DNA of 64,000 bases, taken from positions 1-64,000 of the forward strand of contig BJHF01000003.1 of assembly GCA_014191855.1 (NCBI GenBank). The letters are read 5' to 3'. The DNA is from Deltaproteobacteria bacterium (GTDB lineage: Bacteria; Myxococcota_A; UBA796; SXON01). The translations under genes were made by a program, and so were the position numbers. Shown piece after piece: positions 9,006 to 16,769 of the stretch. Numbering within the stretch: the first letter of the stretch is position 1; every line of letters begins with the position of its first letter. The notes under the pieces were generated by a model that was given only the letters and a program-made list of their open reading frames with translations, ran no database searches and was not told the origin of the DNA.

Positions 9006-9701
9006 TCACGGCATTTCGGGCATGGGCAGGGGGAGCGGGCCTTCGTCGACGAGCGCGTCTACGAGGTCGAGCGTGAGCAGCGAGGGGTTCCCCGACCACG
9101 CCACCCGGCCCCCGCGAACGAACACCGCGTGCGGCACCCCGACGACGCCCCACGCCTCCGTCATCGAGCCATCCTCCTTGCCGATCGGGAAGCGCAAGAA
9201 GCCCTGCTCGATGAACGCCGCCAACTGCTCATCGGTCGCGCCACGCGTCATCGCCGTGACGCCAATCATTCCCAGCCCGCGCGCCTCGTAGTCGCGACGT
9301 AGCAGCTCCAACCCGGGCATCTCCTGTTGGCAGTGCGGGCACCACGGCTCGAAGAAGATCACCATCGTAACCGGATGATCTGACAGCGACCCGGGCGCGC
9401 CCACCCACTGCACCACCTCCAGTGGCGGCGCCGGCTGCCCGATCGTGGCGAGATCGGCCCCCCACCCCTCCACCAGATCCCGCCACGGGGAAGTGGGCCA
9501 GTCGACCAGGAACTGGGCGATGCCCGCGTTGGCCGCCGCAACGTCCACGCGCATCACGCTCACCTGGATCGCGGACACCTGATCCTCGGCGGGCACCTTG
9601 TTGGGCAGCGGCGCATCGGGCAGCAGATCCAGCGTTTCCTGGGTGAGCGGCGCGGGCGGCGGGGCATGCGGGCACCCGAGGAGCAACAATACGGCCAACA
9701 T
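9006..9701 (-). CDS. TlpA/ResA-like thioredoxin-fold lipoprotein
   Basis: 231 residues. A redoxin/TlpA-type domain fills the C-terminal two thirds: the active site is FFEPWCPHCQQEMPG (CxxC = CPHC), and the cis-proline region reads VGVPHAVFV. Such envelope thioredoxins reduce or exchange disulfides, for example in cytochrome c maturation. The N-terminus gives a short lipoprotein signal (MLAVLLLLGC). An in-frame ATG at 9734 would give a more normal signal with an arginine (MRSGSSQAELAM...) but would overlap the upstream stop by 26 bases; I prefer 9701, which leaves 7 bases. It probably forms an operon with the VWA-like lipoprotein upstream. Confidence 0.8.
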   Translation of the reverse strand: MLAVLLLLGCPHAPPPAPLTQETLDLLPDAPLPNKVPAEDQVSAIQVSVMRVDVAAANAGIAQFLVDWPTSPWRDLVEGWGADLATIGQPAPPLEVVQWVGAPGSLSDHPVTMVIFFEPWCPHCQQEMPGLELLRRDYEARGLGMIGVTAMTRGATDEQLAAFIEQGFLRFPIGKEDGSMTEAWGVVGVPHAVFVRGGRVAWSGNPSLLTLDLVDALVDEGPLPLPMPEMP

Positions 9702-9708
9702 CGCCAGC

Positions 9709-10737
9709 TCAGCCTGCGAGCTGCCAGATCGCATCGACCAGCTCGGCCGTGGTCGGCCAGTCCCAGCTCTGGCCGAATACGGCGAGGTCGTCCTTCTTCC
9801 CGTCTCCATCCTTGTCGAACTTGCTGTCGGTCCGGGTGGCCAGCGCCTCGAGCTGTTCCTGGGGAGTCGGATCCTCGTCCCAGAACTCGTAGGCGTTCAC
9901 TCCCAGGAACTTCGCGTCGATGTCCGTGATCGCCGTAACGGCGTCGCTCCGCGTCGCGCCCGCCGGGCACGATCCCTTCGGCATCTCGTGGCCATAGCTG
10001 GACTCGCGCAGCGCGTTCTCGGTGATCAACACCACCACCCGCTTGCTGTCGGGGCGGAAGCCCATCCCGCCTTCGGTGCCCGAGCCGGCGACGCCGACGT
10101 CGTACAGGCTGGCGACCTTGCCGCCGAACGCATCCCCTCCCGACTTGATGAACGGGGAGATGTCGTAGGTGGCATCGAGCTTACCGTCGCAGTCCTGGTC
10201 GTAGCCGATCCCGTTGCCGGCCTGGCGGATGGCCTCGTACCCATCCCCCGGGCCATCCCCTCCCCACTCCAGCTCCAGCGAGCTCGCCACGGAGGAGAGC
10301 CGGCCGCGATCCGTCGTGATCTGGGTGCCGAAGGTGTAGGGCTCGCCGCCCCAGGCGGTGTACCACTCGTCGTCCACATAGTAGTCGTCGAACTTGGCGA
10401 TGCCGACGGCCACGTTCGCGCCGCTGGCGAAGAGCGCATCGATCAGCGCCGCGGTGTTGAGCGCGAGATCGGCGTGGTAGCAGTCGTAGAAGTAGGCGAT
10501 GTCGATGAGCAGGACCACATCGACCTTGCCCTCGGGCACCTCCGTGCCGGGGTCCACCACCTCGCCCGAGTCCCGCCCCGAGTCCGCGGACTGCGACGTG
10601 TCGTCGGTGTTGGGGTCGAAGCTATCGCCGTGCTTCGGGCTCAACCGGGTGGGATCGTTGTCCGCCGCCAGGTCGTAGTCGGAGCAGGAGAGCCCGATCA
10701 GGGGGAGCGCAAGGAGGGGGAGCAAGGTGGAACGCAT
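9709..10737 (-). CDS. VWA-like lipoprotein with atypical metal site
   Basis: 342 residues. The lipobox (LIGLSC) is followed by an acidic Asp/Ser/Thr spacer (DDTSQSADSGRDSGE). The rest resembles a von Willebrand factor A fold: strand KVDVVLLIDIAYFYD, helix ALNTAALIDALFASG, then AVGIAKFDDY and RVVVLITENALRE. The metal-ion site that normally reads DxSxS at the end of strand 1 is DIAYF here, so it cannot bind Mg2+ in the usual way. A DKDGDGKKDD loop near the C-terminus looks like a calcium-binding loop. Likely an exposed binding protein. The start is divergent from the Cys-rich gene at 10773. Confidence 0.65.
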   Translation of the reverse strand: MRSTLLPLLALPLIGLSCSDYDLAADNDPTRLSPKHGDSFDPNTDDTSQSADSGRDSGEVVDPGTEVPEGKVDVVLLIDIAYFYDCYHADLALNTAALIDALFASGANVAVGIAKFDDYYVDDEWYTAWGGEPYTFGTQITTDRGRLSSVASSLELEWGGDGPGDGYEAIRQAGNGIGYDQDCDGKLDATYDISPFIKSGGDAFGGKVASLYDVGVAGSGTEGGMGFRPDSKRVVVLITENALRESSYGHEMPKGSCPAGATRSDAVTAITDIDAKFLGVNAYEFWDEDPTPQEQLEALATRTDSKFDKDGDGKKDDLAVFGQSWDWPTTAELVDAIWQLAG

Positions 10738-10772
10738 GGCAATGCATGCGATAACCGGCTTATCGGCGTTGC

Positions 10773-11186
10773 GTGCACGCCACTCTCACCTTCCTGCTGC
10801 TCCTCGGGGCCTGCGCGCCCACCCCGGCGGTGCCGGAGCCCGCTTCGACCACCGCGCCCCGCACGCCAGACGACCTTGAGCTCCGACGCCGCGCGATGAC
10901 CGACGAGCTTCGGGCCCTCGTTTCCGAGCTGGAAGCGGCCGGGCGGTATGACTGCTGCATCGCCCATCCATGCAAATTGTGCGCGGTGCGAGCCGGAGGT
11001 TGTCGTTGCGGCGAAGCGGCCCGGGCGGGCGAGCCGGTCTGCGAGGAGTGCGCGACGATGTGGCTCAAGGGCCAGGGAGCGGAGCCGGTGGAACGGTCCA
11101 GCATCCGCAGCTTTCTGGAGGCCGAACGCATGGCCAACGGGGACTACGGCGTGATCTGCGGCCAGCCGAGGCCAGCTACTCCCTGA
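10773..11186 (+). CDS. Cys-rich lipoprotein, possible metal-binding domain
   Basis: 137 residues from a GTG start, with a lipoprotein signal (MHATLTFLLLLGAC). The mature part has a compact run of eight cysteines in YDCCIAHPCKLCA ... GCRCGEA ... PVCEECA, followed by a tryptophan. The spacing suggests a small metal-binding or disulfide-rich module; I have seen similar patterns in uncharacterised proteins but cannot assign a function. It is divergent from the VWA-like gene (35 bases between starts), and its last 11 bases overlap the 3' end of the convergent radical SAM gene. Confidence 0.65.
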   Translation: MHATLTFLLLLGACAPTPAVPEPASTTAPRTPDDLELRRRAMTDELRALVSELEAAGRYDCCIAHPCKLCAVRAGGCRCGEAARAGEPVCEECATMWLKGQGAEPVERSSIRSFLEAERMANGDYGVICGQPRPATP

Positions 11187-12534
11187 CCACCGAGTCGAAG
11201 GTCGTTCCCCGGAGTTTTCGCCAGCCCTGCCGCGCGTCGTACAGCGTATGGGCCACCGACTGGATGCCCGCCACGGCGTACTGAAGTTTCCCCGGGTTCC
11301 AGAACTGCCCTTCGACGAGCTGGTGATCCTTGTCGATCAACCCGGTTTCCTTCGCCAGCTCGTAGAGGCGCGTGTGCGGGTAGATTCGGATTGGCTGCAT
11401 CATCAGCAGGGTGAACAACCGCAGGTGCCCCCCGAGCTCCCAGCGCGCGTGGGCGAGGAACTTCACGATGGCGTACAGCGAACGCAGGTCCTCCCCCGGA
11501 CTGTTCAGGAAGAAGCTGTACTCGACGTCCATCCCGTGACGTTTCGCCACGTCCACCGTGTACAACATGTCTTCGTAGCGGAAGTTCTTGTCGAGGTTGC
11601 GAAGCATCCGATCATCCACGTGATCCGGGCTGAACGACAACAACCCGCACCCGGCCCGCTTGAGCGCCACCATCAGCTCATCGGGGAGCGTGTTGCGGTG
11701 CTCGTTGAACCACGCCGACCACTTCACCTCCAGCTTCCGGCGGGTGATCTCCTCGCAAATCGCGATCGCGTGCGTGGCGGGGATGTTGAAGATCTGGTCG
11801 CACATGAACATCTGGCGAACGCCGTGATCGACGACAAGCCGCTCCATCTCGTCCACGACATCGACCGGATCACGCATGCGAACCCGGTGACCGAGCAGAA
11901 ATGTATCCGAACAGTGGATGCAGTGGAGGGAACAGCCCCGCTTCGCCTGGATGCCGACGGAAACGAAGGACGATGCGAGGTACGGCGCATGGGGGACGAG
12001 ATCCCGCACGGGCGCGAGGTTGTCCTTCCAGTCCACGCCCGGCGGCTGCCCGGTGTAGATGAGCTCGCCGTCGCGACGGAAGTACATGCCCTTGATGCGC
12101 TCAGGGTGCTCCACGTCCTCAAGCAACTCCCGGAAGCGCAGCTCGGCCTCGCCCCAAACCCCGATGTCGACCTCGGGCAGCCGCTGCATCATCACTTCGC
12201 TGTAGAGCGAAAATGCCGTTCCACCGGCAACGATCTTGACATTCGGCGCGACACGCTTGATGAGCTGGATCGCCTTCTGCTGCGGCTCGAAGTCGTCGGT
12301 ATGCAGGTGGGGCATGCCCACCTTCATGTTGCGAAGCGAGATCCCCACGACATCCGGTTGAAACTCACGAACCTTCGCCTCAAGCGCGGTGTACGGGTCC
12401 GCCCGGTAAAGGTTGACATCGAAGATATCGACGGCGTGCCGATCCCGAATGTGGGCGGCAAGGTAGGCGAGCCCGAGCGGGTAGACCAGCTCCATGTCGA
12501 GGGCCGTGAAGGCCTGTACCAGCAGGACACGCAT
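11176..12534 (-). CDS. B12-binding-domain radical SAM protein
   Basis: 452 residues. The N-terminal ~140 residues form a cobalamin-binding (B12-BD) Rossmann-like domain (MRVLLVQAFTALDMELVYPL, then VVGISLRNM and VAGGTAFS). A radical SAM core follows with the CxxxCxxC cluster in KRGCSLHCIHCSD. This architecture is shared by BchE, HpnJ/HpnP and PhpK-like enzymes, which methylate or rearrange unactivated carbons. The substrate cannot be predicted: no carotenoid, hopanoid or bacteriochlorophyll genes are nearby. It is divergent from murB and overlaps the Cys-rich gene tail to tail by 11 bases. Confidence 0.85.
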   Translation of the reverse strand: MRVLLVQAFTALDMELVYPLGLAYLAAHIRDRHAVDIFDVNLYRADPYTALEAKVREFQPDVVGISLRNMKVGMPHLHTDDFEPQQKAIQLIKRVAPNVKIVAGGTAFSLYSEVMMQRLPEVDIGVWGEAELRFRELLEDVEHPERIKGMYFRRDGELIYTGQPPGVDWKDNLAPVRDLVPHAPYLASSFVSVGIQAKRGCSLHCIHCSDTFLLGHRVRMRDPVDVVDEMERLVVDHGVRQMFMCDQIFNIPATHAIAICEEITRRKLEVKWSAWFNEHRNTLPDELMVALKRAGCGLLSFSPDHVDDRMLRNLDKNFRYEDMLYTVDVAKRHGMDVEYSFFLNSPGEDLRSLYAIVKFLAHARWELGGHLRLFTLLMMQPIRIYPHTRLYELAKETGLIDKDHQLVEGQFWNPGKLQYAVAGIQSVAHTLYDARQGWRKLRGTTFDSVVRE

Positions 12535-12592
12535 GGGTAGACCATAGCCCCGGTACGCGGCGGGTGCGTGTCGGGCGGGCTACACGCGCAGG

Positions 12593-13474
12593 ATGCGGGT
12601 GCTGGAACACGAACCGCTGGCGGGGCATGGTTACTGGCGGGTCGGCGGGCCGCTGGAGCGGCTGGTGCTCGTGGACTCCGTCGAAGAGCTGCTCGCGCTC
12701 CCCCACATCGACCACGTCCTCGGGAACGGCTCGAACCTCCTGGTGCCCGACGAGGGGCTGCCGGGTGTCACGGTGAAGCTGGTCGGTGAGCTCCGAAACC
12801 TGACGGTCGAGGGCGATGTTGGGCGTGACGTGCTCGTGCGGGTGGGCGCTGGAATGCTCAACGCGGTGGTGCTTGCGCGGCTCGACAAGCTCGGGCTGGG
12901 GGGGCTCGGTTGCCTGGCAGGGGTGCCGGGTACGGTGGGAGGCGCGGTCGCCATGAACGCAGGAACGGCGCTGGGGGAGATCGCGGAGCGCCTCGTGGCC
13001 GTCGAGGGGCTCGACGGGCGGGAGTGGCGGCGAATCGACCGCACCTCGCTTCCGATGGCCTACCGCGAAGGGGGGCTCCCACGCGGATTCGTCGCCGTAG
13101 CCGCGCTCCTTCGCGCAACGCGTGTGGGGGTTGACGAAGAGCGGGCCCGGGTGGGCGAACATCTGTCGCGACGAAAAGCCACCCAGCCGCTCGACTTCCC
13201 GAGCTGCGGCAGCGTGTTTCGAAACCCACCGGGGAACCACGCTGGACAGCTCATCGAGCGGGTGGGACTGAAGGGTTGGCGCCACGGCGGCGCAGAGATC
13301 AGCGCCCTTCATGCGAACTTCATCGTGAACCGTGGGGGAGCGTCGGCCAAGGACGTGATGACCTGCATCCACACCGCGTGGTCGAGGGTGAAGGCGGAGA
13401 CTGGCGTAGCGCTCGTGCCAGAAGTGCACGTACTTGGCGCGTGGCCGGCTGCGCTCTGGCCGCTTTCAGGTTAG
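12593..13474 (+). CDS. murB: UDP-N-acetylenolpyruvoylglucosamine reductase
   Basis: 293 residues. MurB reduces the enolpyruvyl group of UDP-GlcNAc-enolpyruvate to UDP-MurNAc in the cytoplasm, with FAD and NADPH. FAD-binding signatures are visible (LGNGSNLLVPDEGLPG, GCLAGVPGTVGGAVAMNAG), as are the catalytic Ser in FPSCGSVFRNP, the GAEISALHANFIVN segment, and the late Glu in VPEVHVLG. The layout lacks the extra Tyr-loop insert of the E. coli enzyme, so it is the shorter type II form. It is isolated from any dcw cluster and is followed after 25 bases by the methyltransferase gene. Confidence 0.93.
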   Translation: MRVLEHEPLAGHGYWRVGGPLERLVLVDSVEELLALPHIDHVLGNGSNLLVPDEGLPGVTVKLVGELRNLTVEGDVGRDVLVRVGAGMLNAVVLARLDKLGLGGLGCLAGVPGTVGGAVAMNAGTALGEIAERLVAVEGLDGREWRRIDRTSLPMAYREGGLPRGFVAVAALLRATRVGVDEERARVGEHLSRRKATQPLDFPSCGSVFRNPPGNHAGQLIERVGLKGWRHGGAEISALHANFIVNRGGASAKDVMTCIHTAWSRVKAETGVALVPEVHVLGAWPAALWPLSG

Positions 13475-13499
13475 CTCGGCGTCTCTCCGAGACCCCGCC

Positions 13500-14348
13500 A
13501 TGACCTCCACGCAGGCCGAGATCGACGTCAGCTACAGCGTCTCCAACGAGTTCTTCAAGCTGTGGCTCGATGAGAACATGCACTACACCTGCGCGGTGTA
13601 CCAGTCAGCAGACCAGTCGCTGGAGGCCGCGCAAGAGAACAAGGCGCAGGTGCTCTACGACTTCGCGGAGCTTGGCCCGGACAAATCCGTGTTGGACATC
13701 GGCTGCGGCTGGGGCTCGATGTTGGAGTTCTGCGTGCGCCACGGCATCAAGCGAGCGGAGGGCGTCACGCTCTCCACCGCGCAGGCCGAATGGTGCTACG
13801 CCCGCAAGCTCGACAAGTCTTCGATCCACATCTGCGACTACCGGGACTGGAAGCCGGCGGAGCCGTACGACGGCCTCGTTTCTATCGAGATGATCGATCA
13901 CCTCTGCTCGCCCGCACAGGCGCGCGAGGGGCGCGCCATCGAGATCTACCGGGAGTACTTCAGCAAGCTGGCGGAGTGGGTCCGCCCAGGCGCCCACTTC
14001 GGCTTTCAGGCCATCCTCACGAACAAGATCCCGCGCACCCGCAAGGACCTGCAGGATCTGCAGTTCACAGCCGACGTGATCTTCCCCGGCGGAAGGAACC
14101 CGCGCCTGGAGGAGCTCGTCACCGCGGTGAACCCCCACTGGGAGATCCGCGAGCTGCACACGCGCCGCGAAGACTACGGTCGCACCACGGGCGAGTGGCT
14201 CCGTCGCATGCGCCTCCACGAGGGCTACATCCGGGAAACCTGGGGCAACGCGCTCTTCGACGACTACGAGCGCTACCTCGACACCTGCGTGCGCGGCTTC
14301 GCGAACCACTGGACGAGCGACGTTCAGATGAAGCTTCGCCGGATCTGA
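13500..14348 (+). CDS. CFA-synthase/mycolic-acid-synthase-family methyltransferase
   Basis: 282 residues from ATG 13500; the upstream extension in the track overlaps the end of murB. The N-terminal segment YSVSNEFFKLWLDENMHYTC is characteristic of cyclopropane-fatty-acyl-phospholipid synthases. The SAM motif is VLDIGCGWG, followed by GVTLSTAQ and VSIEMIDHL, and FPGGRNPRLEEL sits near the lipid-binding part. At ~280 residues it resembles the mycolic acid cyclopropane/methyl synthases rather than the ~380-residue E. coli Cfa. Probable role: methylation or cyclopropanation of a lipid double bond, or another small-molecule methylation. Confidence 0.85.
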   Translation: MTSTQAEIDVSYSVSNEFFKLWLDENMHYTCAVYQSADQSLEAAQENKAQVLYDFAELGPDKSVLDIGCGWGSMLEFCVRHGIKRAEGVTLSTAQAEWCYARKLDKSSIHICDYRDWKPAEPYDGLVSIEMIDHLCSPAQAREGRAIEIYREYFSKLAEWVRPGAHFGFQAILTNKIPRTRKDLQDLQFTADVIFPGGRNPRLEELVTAVNPHWEIRELHTRREDYGRTTGEWLRRMRLHEGYIRETWGNALFDDYERYLDTCVRGFANHWTSDVQMKLRRI

Positions 14349-14422
14349 GCTTCGGGCACTTCGCTCCGAGGGGCGACGATGCGGCCAGGCCGGCCAGCGC
14401 GCGGACCCCGAACCGCCGCCGA

Positions 14423-14854
14423 TTAGTCGGAGTAGCCGAAGTGGAACGGCTGCTCTGCACCCTGGGTGGGCAGGCTGGCCTCGTTCTGCGAGCCATCCAA
14501 GGCGAGCAGGTAGTACCACATCCCGCTTGAGTGCTGCTCGTCCTCCCGGATGGTGGCCTGCCATTCGTCACCATCCCCCTGGTGAGCGAAGCCAATGCTC
14601 TGCCAGTCCTTGCTGCTGTCGGTTTCGTTCCGGTAGTACAAGGAGGCCAGGAAGACTCCCGAACCCTCATCCGTGATCGACGCGGTGATCACCACATCCT
14701 CGCCGCTCGGCTGGTTGTCCGTGAGTGGCTCGAACACGATGACGGGCGGCACCTCGTCCCCCTCGGTGAAGCCAGAGTCTTCCCCCAGCGCGTCCGGGGT
14801 TTGCCCTACACCGCTGCCGGTGCACGCCATGCTCAGAATCAGCGTGATCGTCAT
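14423..14854 (-). CDS. Small lipoprotein with Ig-like beta-sandwich
   Basis: 143 residues. A very short signal (MTITLILSMAC) precedes a spacer with acidic residues (GEDSGFTEGDEVPP). The body has the pattern of an Ig/fibronectin-like domain (VVITASITDEGSGVFLASLY, then MWYYLLALDGSQNEASL). Such domains, starting with a xPP.I sequence, are common on myxobacterial surface proteins. No enzyme motif is visible. It is convergent with the methyltransferase gene (74 bases between stops, with no clear hairpin) and lies 59 bases downstream of the ExbD pair. Confidence 0.6.
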   Translation of the reverse strand: MTITLILSMACTGSGVGQTPDALGEDSGFTEGDEVPPVIVFEPLTDNQPSGEDVVITASITDEGSGVFLASLYYRNETDSSKDWQSIGFAHQGDGDEWQATIREDEQHSSGMWYYLLALDGSQNEASLPTQGAEQPFHFGYSD

Positions 14855-14913
14855 CCGATCTCCTGCTCGCCAGTGTACCGCGAACCCTCGCGCGCCGCCG
14901 GGGTGCCGGAACG

Positions 14914-15474
14914 CTATTCCGTGCCGCCCGCGCGAAGGATCAGCCGGTAGGTCGTGAACTGCTCCTTGCCCGCCTGATAGAGCACGTTGCTCACCACATC
15001 GTAGGGAGTCTTCTCGTCGGCGATGACCATCACGTTGCCGTCGAACTGCGAGCCGCCGTGATCGCCGATGTACTTGATCGTTTCCCGGCGTGCACCCAGC
15101 GCTTTGCCAACTGCTCCCCAGCCTTCGGTGCCGGTGGGCTTGCCATCGGCCAGCACCACGATGCGTTTGTTGTCGACCATCACCGACGTCTTCGAGATGA
15201 TGAGCGAAACACCGGGCACCATCTCGGCCGTCGTGGTGCTCAGCGGCGGAGACAGATCCTCGCTCAAGGTGATGTTCTGCGGAGCAGCCTCGTACTGCTT
15301 GATCAGAAACACGAGGATGATGGTAAAGATATCCATCATCGCAGTGAGGTTCAGCCCCTCAACAGCGCTGCCCACCTTGGCGTGCTTTCGCCGCCGCATC
15401 ATCATCTCGTCGTCAGACTCGCCGCTCGGGGTGGAGTCGTGGATCTCGGAGCTGTGGGTTGCGGAGGGGGTCAT
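14914..15474 (-). CDS. ExbD/TolR-family channel subunit (first set)
   Basis: 186 residues. The cytoplasmic N-terminus is polar and ends in a basic patch (MMMRRRKHAK). A single transmembrane helix follows, LTAMMDIFTIILVFLIKQY, containing the conserved membrane aspartate that couples proton flow in ExbD/TolR/MotB proteins. The rest is a periplasmic domain ending in YDVVSNVLYQAGKEQFTTYRLI, typical of the family. Its ATG overlaps the stop of the preceding exbD-like gene (ATGA), so the two are translated together. With the TolQ-like subunit it should form an inner-membrane, ion-powered motor. Confidence 0.87.
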   Translation of the reverse strand: MTPSATHSSEIHDSTPSGESDDEMMMRRRKHAKVGSAVEGLNLTAMMDIFTIILVFLIKQYEAAPQNITLSEDLSPPLSTTTAEMVPGVSLIISKTSVMVDNKRIVVLADGKPTGTEGWGAVGKALGARRETIKYIGDHGGSQFDGNVMVIADEKTPYDVVSNVLYQAGKEQFTTYRLILRAGGTE

Positions 15475-15935
15475 TGGGAGAGGCTGGTGGCAAGGGTGAT
15501 GGCCGGAAACAGGGGTCCCTGCTTGTCGGACCGGGCCGCGTCCATCACCTTCACGATTTCCCAGTAGGGCACCGTCTTGTCTGCGGTGACCACGAGGTTC
15601 TCGGAGACGTCGGGGATCGCGGTTCGCAGCTCACGCAGCCGCTTGGTGAGCGCCGTACATGGCCCCTTCATCACGCACTTCGGGAGCGGCTCCGCGCCCA
15701 TCGCGCCCGCTCCGCCCGCAAGGAGATTGATTTCCGTGGTTGCGATTGCGACGGTGATGAACGGTGCCTGCTCACCGCCGCCTCCCGCGCCGCCGTACGT
15801 TGGCGCGATGATCGGCGCTTCCTTGAGCTGCACCAGGTAGGCCGTGACCACGACCATGAACATGATCAAGTTCACCATGATGTCCAAGTACGGAACGAGG
15901 TTGAGCTCCTCCGTACCGCCGCCACCGCCTGCCAT
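15471..15935 (-). CDS. ExbD/TolR-family channel subunit (first set, second copy)
   Basis: 154 residues. The short N-terminus GGGGGTEELNLVPYLD leads into a transmembrane helix with the conserved Asp (YLDIMVNLIMFMVV). The periplasmic part has two cysteines (LPKCVMKGPCTAL) and the family ending (NLVVTADKTVPYWEIVKVMD). It sits 3 bases after the TolQ-like gene and overlaps the next exbD-like gene by 4 bases. Both ExbD-like subunits of this set keep the aspartate, unlike the set at 28.8-30.4 kb. Confidence 0.87.
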   Translation of the reverse strand: MAGGGGGTEELNLVPYLDIMVNLIMFMVVVTAYLVQLKEAPIIAPTYGGAGGGGEQAPFITVAIATTEINLLAGGAGAMGAEPLPKCVMKGPCTALTKRLRELRTAIPDVSENLVVTADKTVPYWEIVKVMDAARSDKQGPLFPAITLATSLSQ

Positions 15936-15938
15936 GCG

Positions 15939-16601
15939 CTACGCCTTCTTCTGCTCGCCCTCGGCGGGGCGATAGCCCTTACGCCACTGGGCGTGCACGT
16001 TCACAAAGTGGAACAGTGCGTGCTCGGTCTTCTCCACGATCTTCACTACCTGATTGTTCAAGATCAAGTGGAAGAAGATGCACAAGACCGCGATGCCGAG
16101 GCCGAACGCGGTGTTGTTCATCGCTTCGGAGATGCCCTTGCTGAGCGCGGCCGCTTTCGCATCCGCGGCGAGGGCACCGACCGCCTGGAACGCCCGGATC
16201 AGGCCGAGCACCGTGCCGACGAGGCCGATGAGCGTCGAGATGTTGGCGATCGACCACAGCCACCCGACTCGCGCGGTGACCAGCGGCCTGACTTCCATAA
16301 GGGACTCTTCGACCGCGAGCATCGGGCTCTCAAACCCATTGCGCATCAGCTTCAGGAGGTTTCTCGTGGCGCGGGAGAGCGCCGGAGAGGGACTGGCGGA
16401 GCAGACTTTCGCCGCGGCCTCGATGTTCCCAGCTTGCAGGTATCGATCGACGGCGGCCACGAAGGGCTTGTCGTTGATGCCGTAGCTGAAGAACAGCGAA
16501 TAGGCGCGCTCGACCACAACGGCCATTGCGAACGCCACGAAGAAGACGTTCACGACCATGAAGGGGCCGCCTGCGCGGAAGAACTCGATCACAGACTCCA
16601 T
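15939..16601 (-). CDS. TolQ/ExbB/MotA-family proton channel (first set)
   Basis: 220 residues with three predicted membrane helices: residues ~12-35, and two in the C-terminal half (ISTLIGLVGTVLGLIRAF and NTAFGLGIAVLCIFFHLIL). The Thr residues in the last two helices (LVGTVLG, NNTAFG) correspond to those lining the ExbB/TolQ ion path. It forms the pentameric stator around ExbD-like subunits. It is the first gene of a three-gene set (this gene and two exbD-like genes), preceded by 168 bases without a gene that separate it from the hppA stop. No tonB, tolA, tolB or pal gene is adjacent, so the target of the force is unknown. Confidence 0.88.
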   Translation of the reverse strand: MESVIEFFRAGGPFMVVNVFFVAFAMAVVVERAYSLFFSYGINDKPFVAAVDRYLQAGNIEAAAKVCSASPSPALSRATRNLLKLMRNGFESPMLAVEESLMEVRPLVTARVGWLWSIANISTLIGLVGTVLGLIRAFQAVGALAADAKAAALSKGISEAMNNTAFGLGIAVLCIFFHLILNNQVVKIVEKTEHALFHFVNVHAQWRKGYRPAEGEQKKA

Positions 16602-16731
16602 GCACTCTCCATCCCCATGGGGGGGAACCCACGTGTCAATCTACCACGCTGGGGGCGACGCGCCGCTACGACTCGGAAAGAGAGTTGCGATCGCGTCGCC
16701 CTAGCACCAAACAATGTTCCTCCAAGGCGAT

Positions 16732-16759
16732 CTAACCGGGTCGGTAAAGGAACGGTTAG
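16732..16759. repeat. Inverted repeat downstream of hppA
   Basis: CTAACCG and CGGTTAG form a perfect 7-base inverted repeat with a 14-base loop, 10 bases beyond the hppA stop and upstream of the tolQ-like gene. No T-run follows on the minus strand, so it is not a standard Rho-independent terminator. It may be an operator or an mRNA 3'-end stabiliser. The rest of the 168-base gap shows nothing I can name. Confidence 0.35.
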
Positions 16760-16769
16760 CACCGAGGGG

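Noticed and set aside
14349-14422. GC-rich GGCCGGCC stretch as a terminator between convergent genes
   Set aside because: Only short palindromic pieces, with no stem-loop of useful length or T-run on either strand.
15939-16601. Assignment of the first channel set to the Tol-Pal system
   Set aside because: No tolA, tolB, pal or ybgF gene adjoins it, and two exbD-like genes follow instead of one tolR.
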